Assembly: GCA_945898275.1 (NCBI GenBank)
Contig: CAMDHZ010000007.1
Coordinates: 62,001 to 126,000, forward strand
Length of the DNA: 64,000 nt
Direction of reading: 5' to 3'
Origin: Chitinophaga pinensis
Lineage (GTDB): Bacteria; Bacteroidota; Bacteroidia; UKL13-3
The notes beneath the pieces were generated by a model that saw only the letters and a program-made list of their open reading frames with translations, made no database searches and was not told the DNA's origin. The number at the start of each line of letters is the position of its first letter. The stretch's first letter is position 1. Both the position numbers and the translations under genes were made by a program. This document shows positions 8,187-17,753 of this stretch, piece by piece.

Positions 8187-9794
8187 TTAAGGTTCGATGA
8201 TAATTTTCTGAACCGCAGTTTCATAAGGTGTTGAAACTGTTAGCAAGTATGTGCCTCCATTTTCAATAGCCCTAATGTTTCTTTCAAAAATATTTTCGCC
8301 TTGTTTCAAGTTTTTTAATACTCTTTCTTCTACAACTTTTCCAGAAATACTAACAAGAGAAATCTTAACTTCTGCAGGCTTAACCAAATTAAAAATAACG
8401 GTAAATTTTCCATCATTTGGATTTGGATACACTTGAACTTTTAAAGTACCCGTGCTTTGCACATTTAGCGCATCCATTCCAACTGTTGGATTCTTTAGCA
8501 ATCTCACCTTAAAAATTTGTGAACCTGCTATACTTTGTGTGCCCGTATTGGTGAAGAAAATATTTGGCGTAGAACTATTGATGCCACCATAAATATAACC
8601 TACCAATGTTGTATCAGATGTAAGTTCATCTAATTTAATTACCTCATTTGCATATCTTGGAATGTTTTCTAAAGAAATAAATTCAGACCCAGCTCCCATC
8701 AAACCTGGCATTTCAATGGGTAGTTTATATTCGGCCATACTGCCGTTAGCGGTTCTGGTAACTCTTGCAATGGTTTTAACAAAAGGCACGTTGTTGTCTT
8801 GAACCAACACGCCTGCGCTATCAAAATACTGGGCAATTCCTCCACAAAACACAGAATGCATTTCATTTGCGCTTGCCGAATATACTGGCAATGTTGCACA
8901 ATGGTAATGGTTATAATATTGCTGAAAAGTTGGATTTACGACATGACTAACACTATCTATGTTCACACAATTTAAAAACGGCAAATCAATACTTAGTTGA
9001 AACACACCAGAAAATGCGGTGAGTCCTTCAATCCCATTAGGCATAATTTGTGGCACAACATTGTAATCTCTGCGGTGCAAATTGGTGGCATCTACGATTT
9101 CAGGCAAATGTGTAATTTGAAGGTTAACCCCATCATCTGTAACATTAAATTTTCTAATGGCATTGGTATAAACTTGGGTATAAGTTGGATTGCCCATTGG
9201 GTTATAGTTTCCATTAAAACGATTTCCACCAACTAGGTAAAAAGTATTATTAACTTTTTTTAAGTGACCACCTGTAACTGCAAATTTTGCATCGGTTATT
9301 TGTCTAAAATAGCTGGTAAAAGCAGTTCCTGCAATAATTGCATTGATTACAGCAGGCACATCAATTACAGTTAATTTATCAAATGTTTTTCTAGCGGCGG
9401 TAGCATTATTATACCCATAACCACCAATGGTAAATAAGTACTTACCACTTTGATGAAACTGCATATTGGTTGAGCTTAGTTGCTCTTGCAAATCAATAGA
9501 CAAAGAAGTTAATGGGGCTGTCCACCGTTGTAAAGAAATTGGATCAACCACAATCAACTGATTATTGTTACCAGCTACATCAAAAGAGGCAAAAGGTTGT
9601 CTTCTATGCAGACCATCCAAACGACCGCCAAGCACAAGCCATTTTCCATTGTGAGTAGCAAAAGCATAAGCTTGCAAGCCTCCAAGATCAGTAATAGCGA
9701 TTGGTTCAAGGAAAACCTTAAAAGGTGAAACCTGAGCAAATGCACTTGCATACATTAAAAAAAATGCCAGCAAGGAGTACAGTTGTTTTTTCAT
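8187..9794 (-). CDS. Secreted beta-propeller-like protein with T9SS type A sorting domain
   Basis: About 535 aa from ATG 9794; the reading frame extends 6 codons further, but the signal peptide MKKQLYSLLAFFLMYASAFAQ begins at this ATG. The body has repeated glycine-rich blades with Kelch-like spacing (GKWLVLGGR, KYLFTIGGYGYNN, NTFYLVGGNRFNG, LVGYIYGGIN), suggesting a beta-propeller. The C-terminus, from about VQVYPNPNDGKFTV, is the T9SS type A (Por secretion) sorting domain, ending KIIIEP. Exported across the outer membrane and probably surface-anchored or released. Substrate unknown. Upstream DNA has two strong dyads around a -7 box. Confidence 0.85.
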   Translation of the reverse strand: MKKQLYSLLAFFLMYASAFAQVSPFKVFLEPIAITDLGGLQAYAFATHNGKWLVLGGRLDGLHRRQPFASFDVAGNNNQLIVVDPISLQRWTAPLTSLSIDLQEQLSSTNMQFHQSGKYLFTIGGYGYNNATAARKTFDKLTVIDVPAVINAIIAGTAFTSYFRQITDAKFAVTGGHLKKVNNTFYLVGGNRFNGNYNPMGNPTYTQVYTNAIRKFNVTDDGVNLQITHLPEIVDATNLHRRDYNVVPQIMPNGIEGLTAFSGVFQLSIDLPFLNCVNIDSVSHVVNPTFQQYYNHYHCATLPVYSASANEMHSVFCGGIAQYFDSAGVLVQDNNVPFVKTIARVTRTANGSMAEYKLPIEMPGLMGAGSEFISLENIPRYANEVIKLDELTSDTTLVGYIYGGINSSTPNIFFTNTGTQSIAGSQIFKVRLLKNPTVGMDALNVQSTGTLKVQVYPNPNDGKFTVIFNLVKPAEVKISLVSISGKVVEERVLKNLKQGENIFERNIRAIENGGTYLLTVSTPYETAVQKIIIEP

Positions 9795-9858
9795 GAGTTG
9801 AATAATTATCAACTCAAAGTTAAAGTTATAATAACTGGGCTTTGGTAACTTAAGTTAC
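9795..9858 (-). promoter_or_regulatory. Promoter region with two dyads upstream of the Kelch-like T9SS gene
   Basis: On the minus strand a TAACTTTG box (9815-9822) fits the Bacteroidota -7 element TAnnTTTG; no good TTG lies at -33. An inverted repeat GAGTTGA-N7-TCAACTC (9795-9815) fills the gap between this box and the start codon, where a repressor would act. Further upstream is a perfect 14-bp palindrome GTAACTTAAGTTAC (9845-9858). Together they suggest a regulated promoter. Confidence 0.5.
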
Positions 9859-9935
9859 AGTGACCAAAATTAGGTGTGAGCATAATTTAATAAAACAATA
9901 AATAATTGAATTAAAAATATTTATAAATTTGATTG

Positions 9936-10526
9936 ATGGAATTTAGAGAGCCTGATATGAGTTATACTGGTTACAGCTATGCTGATTATCTAACTTGGAA
10001 TATCCCTGAAATGGTTGAAGTAATTAAGGGAAAGGTGTTTAAAATGAGTGCCGCTCCTAGGAGAATTCATCAGAAAATAAGTGGCAGGTTGCATTTAAAA
10101 TTAGGCAACTTTTTGCATGGAAAAAAATGCGAAGTTTACAACGCTCCCTTCGATGTGCGGCTTTCAAATAATTACAATAACAACGAGCATATTTATACCG
10201 TTGTAAAACCCGATTTATGTGTTATATGCGACCCTTCTAAACTCGATGCGGCAGGTTGCTTAGGGGCACCCGATTTAATTGTAGAAATTTTATCTCCAGG
10301 CAATTCTAGAAAAGAGCTGCAAAACAAATATGAGGTGTACGAGGAAAGTGGCGTTTTGGAGTATTGGGTTATTTCACCTGAAGCGGAAACCGTATTGGTT
10401 TATACACTTAGAAATGGCAAGTATAAAGCCTCTAAACTACTTACAAGAGGAGACGAAATAAGCACGTGTATTTTACCAGGACTTATAATTGATTTGGAAG
10501 AATTATTTGAAGGCCTGAATAATTAA
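9936..10526 (+). CDS. Uma2 family (DUF820) putative endonuclease
   Basis: 197 aa from ATG 9936 (the frame also has TTG just before). Uma2 proteins have a PD-(D/E)XK nuclease fold; the core is visible as VVKPDLCVICD, then GAPDLIVEILSPGNSRKELQNKYEVYEESGVLEYWVI in the usual order (Asp, Glu-x-Leu, then Lys and Tyr). The family is abundant in cyanobacteria and scattered in Bacteroidota, with no settled physiological role. A box TAAATTTG (9924-9931) directly precedes the ATG and could be a -7 element of a leaderless transcript. No toxin or methylase partner is adjacent. Confidence 0.85.
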   Translation: MEFREPDMSYTGYSYADYLTWNIPEMVEVIKGKVFKMSAAPRRIHQKISGRLHLKLGNFLHGKKCEVYNAPFDVRLSNNYNNNEHIYTVVKPDLCVICDPSKLDAAGCLGAPDLIVEILSPGNSRKELQNKYEVYEESGVLEYWVISPEAETVLVYTLRNGKYKASKLLTRGDEISTCILPGLIIDLEELFEGLNN

Positions 10527-10579
10527 AAGGAGGCTAAATGAACTTCTATAATCAAATTAAACCTACTTCTTCTCTTTAA
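10525..10579 (+). other. Strong Shine-Dalgarno followed by a 13-codon ORF
   Basis: AAAAGGAGG (10525-10533) overlaps the Uma2 stop codon and lies 4 nt before an ATG that opens the 13-residue frame MNFYNQIKPTSSL, ending at 10579 inside the 3' end of the opposite-strand ftsB gene. Perfect Shine-Dalgarno sequences are rare in this window, which is why the site stands out. It may be chance or the remnant of a deleted downstream gene. Confidence 0.15.
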
Positions 10580-10868
10580 TCATCACAAAAACATCCTCAT
10601 CATCTGCCTTCATGAGGTATTTCTCGCGGGCAAATTTTTCTAAGTTTTTGTTTGAACCAAACAATTCATTTTGTTCGCGTTTTACGCGTTCAATCTCTTT
10701 GGTATAATAGGCATGCTTTTCCTTAACCTCGTTGAGGTCTTTGGTATAATTGTACTGATCTATCAATCCATACCTATCATTAAACAGCAATAACAAAGAC
10801 AAAGCTGCTCCAGCAACAAGGTATTTGTTGCTGAGCAGCTTTGCGTATTTTTTAGTGTGACTTAACAT
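10563..10868 (-). CDS. Septum formation initiator, FtsB/DivIC family
   Basis: 101 aa bitopic membrane protein. One transmembrane segment (about 17-29, YLVAGAALSLLLLF) is followed by a charged coiled coil (about 40-75, LNEVKEKHAYYTKEIERVKREQNELFG) and a short C-terminal region with KNLEKFAREKYLMK, the part conserved in FtsB/DivIC. In the division complex such proteins bridge FtsL and FtsQ. It is the last gene of carA-eno-ftsB and starts 8 bp after the enolase stop. Confidence 0.85.
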   Translation of the reverse strand: MLSHTKKYAKLLSNKYLVAGAALSLLLLFNDRYGLIDQYNYTKDLNEVKEKHAYYTKEIERVKREQNELFGSNKNLEKFAREKYLMKADDEDVFVMIKEKK

Positions 10869-10876
10869 AAATACGT

Positions 10877-12166
<1,290 letters not shown>

Positions 12167-13267
12167 TTAATTCATTAATTGTATAAATTCGTCGAATAAA
12201 TATCTGCTATCTTCTGGGCCTGGCGCTGCCTCCGGATGGTACTGCACTGAAAAGGCTCTTCTGTCTTTTAATCGAATCCCCTCCACTGTATTATCATTTA
12301 AGTTAACATGACTCAATATAATATCTGGATGATTTAAAGTGTCTTCCATTCTAACGCCAAAGCCATGGTTTTGAGAGGTAATCTCGCAATGTCCAGTAAT
12401 GATATTTTTAACAGGATGGTTCAAACCCCTATGTCCGTTAAACATTTTAAAGGTTTTTAGACCTTGTGATTCTGCCAACATTTGGTGTCCAAGGCAAATT
12501 CCAAAGATTGGTATACCTGCTTCTACAATCCTTCTAACAGTTTCTACCGCATATGGCATTACAGCTGGGTCTCCAGGGCCGTTGCTTATCATAAATCCAT
12601 CTGGTTTAAATTGCATCATTTCTTCAAAAGTAGATTTACAGTTAAACACACCTAAATAAGTGTCACGTTCTACCAAACACCTTAAAATATTTTTCTTAAC
12701 CCCTAGGTCTAACACTGCAACGCGCTTTGGTGCAGCATCATTTCCAAGAAAATAAGTTTCTTTAGTAGATACACTAGAACTTAACTCCAATCCTTCCATT
12801 GAAGGAACAGCAGCAAGTTCTGCCTTTAACTCATCAATACTTTTTGAATCAGAAGAAATGATAGCATTCATCGCACCTTTGCTGCGCACATGCCTAACAA
12901 TTTCCCTAGAATCAACATCTGCAATACCAACAATATTGTTCAAGGCAAAATACTCCTGAACCGTTTGCAAGGCTTGTTTGCGAGAATAAGGCACATTAAA
13001 ATTTTTACAAACCAAACCTGCTATTTTGATACTATCAGATTCTTCTTCAGTGGCGTGAACCCCATAGTTTCCTATGTGAACATTGGTTTGCAATAATATT
13101 TGACCTGAATAACTTGGGTCGGTAAAAATTTCTTGGTAACCAGTCATACCTGTGTTGAAACAGATTTCTCCGGTGGTTGTTCCTATTTTTCCAATAGAAG
13201 TGCCTGTGTATACTGTGCCATCGGCAAGTAATAAGGTGGCGGGGAATTTAATTGCTGAACGGCTCAA
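12167..13267 (-). CDS. carA: Carbamoyl-phosphate synthase small (glutaminase) subunit
   Basis: 366 aa. It hydrolyses glutamine and channels ammonia to the large subunit (not in this window) for arginine and pyrimidine synthesis. The N-terminal CarA domain (ATLLLADGTVYTGTSIG...GEICFNTGMTGYQEI) precedes the class I glutamine amidotransferase domain with the nucleophile GICLGHQML and the His/Glu pair in YHPEAAPGPED. The start is TTG at 13267, 18 nt below an excellent promoter. An exact iterated-palindrome copy lies inside (12418-12427, read as GLNH). Confidence 0.95.
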   Translation of the reverse strand: MSRSAIKFPATLLLADGTVYTGTSIGKIGTTTGEICFNTGMTGYQEIFTDPSYSGQILLQTNVHIGNYGVHATEEESDSIKIAGLVCKNFNVPYSRKQALQTVQEYFALNNIVGIADVDSREIVRHVRSKGAMNAIISSDSKSIDELKAELAAVPSMEGLELSSSVSTKETYFLGNDAAPKRVAVLDLGVKKNILRCLVERDTYLGVFNCKSTFEEMMQFKPDGFMISNGPGDPAVMPYAVETVRRIVEAGIPIFGICLGHQMLAESQGLKTFKMFNGHRGLNHPVKNIITGHCEITSQNHGFGVRMEDTLNHPDIILSHVNLNDNTVEGIRLKDRRAFSVQYHPEAAPGPEDSRYLFDEFIQLMN

Positions 13268-13284
13268 ATTTGCATAGATTTTGG

Positions 13285-13314
13285 CAAAGGTAAAAATTTA
13301 AAGCCGCCACACAA
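13285..13314 (-). promoter_or_regulatory. Bacteroidota-type promoter of carA-eno-ftsB
   Basis: Minus strand: TTG (13312-13314), exactly 19 nt, then TACCTTTG (13285-13292). Both elements and spacing fit the Bacteroidota housekeeping consensus TTG-N19-TAnnTTTG. The predicted leader is only about a dozen nucleotides. Confidence 0.75.
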
Positions 13315-13340
13315 ATTGAACATATTCACATTATGCACCC

Positions 13341-15950
13341 TCAATGGTTAATAATCAATTGTTGGTGACTCATTCCCGCCTCAGTTTCAATGCTTATAAT
13401 ATACATTCCATTGGGCCATTCAGCCGTATTAATGCTTGTTTCTTTGGTTTTTTCGGTTTGAACCAAAATGGTTTTGCCCTGAATGTCTAAGATAGAAATT
13501 AGCATGGCTTCCTCGGCTTTAATAGTTACCAAATCTTTCACTGGATTTGGATAAATCATCAAACCTTTAACCTGTATCTTCTCTTCAATTCCAACAGGCG
13601 GTGCAGTTTCAAACCATCTTACTCCACTCCATGCCCCAATGGCTGTTCCATTTAAACCCCTCACACGCCAATAGTACCTGCTGTTTGGCTGAACTCCAGA
13701 GAAGATAGAACCTGTTCCTATGGTTTTGCCACTGGCAATTATGTTTGTAAAGGTTGATTCATCAGAAACCACTACTTCATATTCTAGTGCATTGCTGGAA
13801 AATGACCATGTGAGTGTTACTGGGGCTACAGGAATATTTCTGGCATTGCTAGCGGGTGAAAGTAAACTAGGCACTCCTATGACAGGTGGGTTAATTGTTG
13901 TAAACCTGCTAATAGCCGACCATCTGCTGGTATCTATGCCATTGTATGCCCTAGCGCGCCAATAATAGGTAGTTGCATAACCACCAGTTACAGTTGCATT
14001 TGCAGAACTGGATGCAGCTAAAGTAGTAATAGGGCTAACAACAAAATTAGAATCAGTGCTTATTTGATATTGATACCTCAAATGCTTCGCACTCCCTTGA
14101 ATACTCCATTCTAGCTTAGTGGACAAGGCTTGATTTACTGCGCCGTTTACAGGACTGGTTAAAAACATATCCTGTGTAGTGGTAAAATTAAAGGGTGTTG
14201 ACCAATTACTAGTATCTAAATCATTGATGCACGCAGTTCTCCAGTAGTAACGTGAATGAAACAATAAATCTTCTGGAAACAAAACCTCTATATATTGCGG
14301 GGTAAAGTCGTCTGGTTTATGCGCATTGGCACCTGAAAACTTATGTGGAGAAGAAAAATTTGCCGTTGTATCTAATTCCCACGCAACCCACTTAGAACCG
14401 GTGATACCCGTTATTAAGGCATTTGTTTGGGTACCAACCCCAATGTAATTGTTTTGCGGAAAGTAATTGCTTGGAGCGGCAATGGTGGTAAAGTTTCTTT
14501 GCGTGGGCTCTGCCTCAACACCATCTTTTATGGCATACACCCGCCATACATATTTTTGATTGTACCTCAAAACAGTATCTATGTAATGAAAAAAACTCCC
14601 ATCATAATTAAAGCTGTCTATTACTTTTACGTAATAAGAGGAAGGTGTTGAACCAAAGCTTGTACCTGTATCTATTTCCATCACATGTGAGGTTCCCCAA
14701 GTTTGTTTTCTAAAACTAAATCTAGGTCGAACGTTTACATTGGTGGCATTGCTACTTGGGGCACCTAAGTTTAGCATACCTGTAAATGTTTTAAAATTCG
14801 CAATTTGCCATGGAAGTGTGTCTTTGGCATGGTATGCTCTTATCCTCCATCGGTACCATTTATTAAGTTGTAAAGGATGGTTTGCAGCAAAATTACTGGC
14901 AGAGGTAATGGTATCTCGCAATAACTGGGTTTGTGCAGAATCATTGTATAATTCAGCTTGAAACCTAACCCCAGACATAGCAGTCCAGTTAAATGAAACC
15001 GTTAAACCATTAATAATGTTGCCGTTCCCAGGACTGAAGCTGCCTATGGTAGATTTAACCCTAATTTGTCGGCTTACTGACCAAGAGGTTTGGCTCAAAC
15101 CGTACTTTAATTTTATTCTATAAAAGTAATCTTTACCAAAAAACAAATTGCTAAGGGTATCTAAAGTTCTTCCTGGCACAACGTTGCGCTCTTCCAATTT
15201 GCTGGTATTAAAATTAGGACTGGTATCCACTTGCAAAACAATGGTTGAAAGTCCTGCAGAAGCCCATGAAGGATAAAATTGTGGATCAACGATTGAAACA
15301 TTTGGACTTCCATTGATTACTGGCGCTGTGTGCATGGTATAACTCCAAATTGGGCTCCAAGCAAAAGTATCTCCTAAACTGTTAAATACCCTAGCACGCC
15401 AAAACACCCTTCTTCCATATGTAAAAACGTTGGTATCTATAAATTGATTTGTTCCTTGAACTCTCAAAACTTTAAACCCTGAGTTTAATGAAGCCGTGGT
15501 ATCAACCTCGAAAACATATCCAACATTGGGCGTGGATCCTAAGTTATTTGCTCTTAAATCTACAATAGGGCCGCTGTTATTGTTGATTGGACTAAAAATT
15601 TGGGTGGTTCCTAAGGTTGTATTAAAACTAAACACGGTGCTCCAAATTGAAGTATCTAAACCTGCATAACATCTTACTCGCCAGAAATAGGTTTTAAATG
15701 TTTTTAAAGCAGGACTTCCAATAGCTCTAAAAGTTGCAGTATCCGACCATTTGCCAGCGCTATTAAAAGTGTTTACGGTATCGAGTTGAAATTGATAGCC
15801 TGCAGCACCTGTTACTTGGTTGGCAATTAAAGTTATGGTAAAAACACTTGCACTGCTAGCATTTGCAGGCGAACTTAAGGTTGGCGCATTAATGGCCTTG
15901 GCGTTCAAACCGATAAAAAAAGTGAATAGGATAAATAGTAGGTTTTTCAT
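13341..15950 (-). CDS. Large secreted protein with eight fibronectin-III-like repeats and T9SS type A domain
   Basis: About 869 aa from ATG 15950, which opens a clear signal peptide (MKNLLFILFTFFIGLNAKA); the longer frame to 16142 lacks one and would run into the ybjQ promoter. The body holds about eight copies of a ~95-aa beta-sandwich module, each ending in a strand like YYWRARAYNGIDTSRWS (variants YFWRVRCYAGLDTS, VFWRARVFNSLGD, YYWRTACINDLDTS, YYWRVRGLNGTA). The C-terminus, from about LMIYPNPVKDLVTI, is a type A sorting domain ending LIINH. Likely an extended cell-surface adhesin or structural protein. An iterated-palindrome copy (13455-13464) is read as LVQTEK. Confidence 0.85.
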   Translation of the reverse strand: MKNLLFILFTFFIGLNAKAINAPTLSSPANASSASVFTITLIANQVTGAAGYQFQLDTVNTFNSAGKWSDTATFRAIGSPALKTFKTYFWRVRCYAGLDTSIWSTVFSFNTTLGTTQIFSPINNNSGPIVDLRANNLGSTPNVGYVFEVDTTASLNSGFKVLRVQGTNQFIDTNVFTYGRRVFWRARVFNSLGDTFAWSPIWSYTMHTAPVINGSPNVSIVDPQFYPSWASAGLSTIVLQVDTSPNFNTSKLEERNVVPGRTLDTLSNLFFGKDYFYRIKLKYGLSQTSWSVSRQIRVKSTIGSFSPGNGNIINGLTVSFNWTAMSGVRFQAELYNDSAQTQLLRDTITSASNFAANHPLQLNKWYRWRIRAYHAKDTLPWQIANFKTFTGMLNLGAPSSNATNVNVRPRFSFRKQTWGTSHVMEIDTGTSFGSTPSSYYVKVIDSFNYDGSFFHYIDTVLRYNQKYVWRVYAIKDGVEAEPTQRNFTTIAAPSNYFPQNNYIGVGTQTNALITGITGSKWVAWELDTTANFSSPHKFSGANAHKPDDFTPQYIEVLFPEDLLFHSRYYWRTACINDLDTSNWSTPFNFTTTQDMFLTSPVNGAVNQALSTKLEWSIQGSAKHLRYQYQISTDSNFVVSPITTLAASSSANATVTGGYATTYYWRARAYNGIDTSRWSAISRFTTINPPVIGVPSLLSPASNARNIPVAPVTLTWSFSSNALEYEVVVSDESTFTNIIASGKTIGTGSIFSGVQPNSRYYWRVRGLNGTAIGAWSGVRWFETAPPVGIEEKIQVKGLMIYPNPVKDLVTIKAEEAMLISILDIQGKTILVQTEKTKETSINTAEWPNGMYIISIETEAGMSHQQLIINH

Positions 15951-15989
15951 AATGGTTTTCGAAGTTACAGAAATGTTTTTAAAATTCTC

Positions 15990-16019
15990 TTGTTCAATAT
16001 CATTAATTACCTTTATTTG
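15990..16019 (+). promoter_or_regulatory. Promoter of ybjQ
   Basis: TTG (15990-15992), 19 nt, TTTATTTG (16012-16019): one mismatch to TAnnTTTG with the ideal spacing, about 19 nt before the ybjQ ATG. Confidence 0.55.
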
Positions 16020-16038
16020 AAAGTTTAAAAACACAACC

Positions 16039-16362
16039 ATGTTAATCACCACAACACACCACATTGAAGGCAAAACTATTTCTGAATACAAAGGAATTGT
16101 AACAGGAGAAGTAATTATCGGAGCAAACTTTGTAAAAGACATTTTTGCTTCATTCAGAGATTTTTTTGGCGGAAGAGCAGAATCTTATGAAAGAGTTTTA
16201 AGAGAAGCCAAGGATAAAGCCTTAGAAGAACTTATTATGGAAGCCCGTGTTTTAGGTGCAGATGCCATCATTGGTGTAGATTTAGATTATGAAACCCTAG
16301 GCCAAAGAGGAAGCATGTTAATGGTTTCTGCATCTGGAACAGCGGTTAAGTTTGTGAATTAA
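16039..16362 (+). CDS. YbjQ/UPF0145 family protein
   Basis: 107 aa, the normal size of the YbjQ family (DUF74), predicted to form a homopentameric ring and annotated as putative heavy-metal binding. Matching features are [35 protein letters not shown] near the start, the [13 protein letters not shown] loop, and the C-terminal [15 protein letters not shown]...[11 protein letters not shown]. Biochemical role unproven. Transcribed divergently from the fibronectin-like protein. Confidence 0.9.
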   Translation: MLITTTHHIEGKTISEYKGIVTGEVIIGANFVKDIFASFRDFFGGRAESYERVLREAKDKALEELIMEARVLGADAIIGVDLDYETLGQRGSMLMVSASGTAVKFVN

Positions 16363-16424
16363 GCGGCTGGCAACTAGCTTTTGGCAACTAGCTTTTGGCA
16401 GCTAGCTTCTGGCAACTCGCTTTT
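16363..16424. repeat. 14-bp tandem repeat, about 4.4 copies
   Basis: Units GCGGCTGGCAACTA, GCTTTTGGCAACTA, GCTTTTGGCAGCTA and GCTTCTGGCAACTC, then a partial GCTTTT, follow directly on the ybjQ stop codon. The next ~65 bp are locally GC-rich (CACCGGTCACCGAGC, GGTGCCGAGGTGC) and also repetitive. The core TAGCTTTTGGC recurs in the sdhA-sdhB inverted repeat. The 155-bp gap before pepT holds nothing else I can identify. Confidence 0.8.
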
Positions 16425-16517
16425 GAAAATGCAACAGTCACCAAGCACCGGTCACCGAGCTTGCCTAGGTGCCGAGGTGCACATTTTAAATTAAAACCCT
16501 AATCTCATTTCAACATC

Positions 16518-17753
16518 ATGAACTACAACTATACAGTAGCAGAACGCCTTATGCGCTATGTGCAAATTGATACCACTGCCGACCCAAATTCAGATACCCA
16601 ACCTTCTTCGATGAAGCAAAAAGACTTAAGTCGTTTGCTAGTAGAGGAACTTCATGCTATGGGTATTGCAGATGCAGAATTGGATGAACATGGTTATGTT
16701 TATGCAACCATTGCTTCTACTACGCCAATTGGTTTGCCTACCATTTGTTTTTGCGCGCATGTTGATACTGCCCCAGATTGCAGTGGCACCAATGTAAAAC
16801 CTATACTTCACAAGAATTGGAATGGCCAAGATATTGTGCTTCCTGATGACACCTCCATTGTGATTAGCAAGAATAATCACACTTACCTAAAGGAGCGAAT
16901 TGGTGACGATATCATTACTGCATCTGGCTTCACTTTGCTTGGAGCAGACGACAAAGCAGGTGTTTCTATTATCATGGATTTCGCCAATTACCTCATGCAA
17001 AACCCAGATATACCGCATGGAAAAATTAGAATACTATTTACACCTGATGAAGAAATTGGAAGAGGCGTAAACAAAGTTGATATGCAAAAGCTTGCAGCCA
17101 ATTTTGGGTACACACTTGATGGCGGCGAACGCGGCCATTTAGAAGGTGAATCATTTTCGGCAGATGGTTGCACCATTACCTTTAAAGGCATTAGCGCCCA
17201 TCCAGGATATGCAAAAGGAAAAATGGTAAATGCACAAAAAGTTGCTGCCTATTTTTTAAGTCTACTGCCAAGTGATAACTGGTGCCCAGAAGCTACCGAA
17301 GGCTACGAAGGATTTGTGCATCCTGTGCACATGGAAGGTAATTTAGAAGAAGCAAAAGTGCAGTTTATAGTGCGCGATTTCGACACCCAAAAACTATCTG
17401 CCTACGAAAAACAATTAGAAGCTTTGGCGCAATTGGCCATATCAAAATTTCCTGGAGCAAGTTTTCAAATTTCTGTGCAAGAGCAGTACAGAAACATGAA
17501 AGAAATATTAGACCAAAACCCATTGGTAATGGAATTGGCTAAAAATGCTTACATAAAAGCTGGCCTCACACCTGAAATTAGAAATATTCGTGGAGGCACA
17601 GACGGCTCTCGCCTATCCTTTATGGGTTTGCCTTGCCCTAATATTTTTACTGGCGAAATGGGCATCCATTCAAAACAAGAATACGTGAGTGTTCAAGACA
17701 TGCAAAAAGCTGTAGAGGTTTGCGTAAATATTGTTACGCAATTGCCTCAATAA
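16518..17753 (+). CDS. pepT: Peptidase T (tripeptide aminopeptidase, M20B)
   Basis: 411 aa, family-normal. A cytoplasmic dizinc aminopeptidase that removes the N-terminal residue of tripeptides. The start RLMRYVQIDTTADPNSDTQPS is diagnostic; metal and catalytic motifs are CAHVDTAPD, LLGADDKAG, TPDEEIGRG and HSKQEYV, with GGTDGSRLS in the C-terminal lobe. The 3' end overlaps the convergent CBS-domain gene by 20 bp. Confidence 0.95.
   Translation: MNYNYTVAERLMRYVQIDTTADPNSDTQPSSMKQKDLSRLLVEELHAMGIADAELDEHGYVYATIASTTPIGLPTICFCAHVDTAPDCSGTNVKPILHKNWNGQDIVLPDDTSIVISKNNHTYLKERIGDDIITASGFTLLGADDKAGVSIIMDFANYLMQNPDIPHGKIRILFTPDEEIGRGVNKVDMQKLAANFGYTLDGGERGHLEGESFSADGCTITFKGISAHPGYAKGKMVNAQKVAAYFLSLLPSDNWCPEATEGYEGFVHPVHMEGNLEEAKVQFIVRDFDTQKLSAYEKQLEALAQLAISKFPGASFQISVQEQYRNMKEILDQNPLVMELAKNAYIKAGLTPEIRNIRGGTDGSRLSFMGLPCPNIFTGEMGIHSKQEYVSVQDMQKAVEVCVNIVTQLPQ

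Noticed and set aside
15951..16142. Longer N-terminus of the fibronectin-like protein
   Set aside because: It lacks a signal peptide and overlaps the promoter and first codons of the divergent ybjQ gene.
16425..16517. CRISPR-like array after ybjQ
   Set aside because: The 14-bp units are contiguous without unique spacers, and no cas gene is near.
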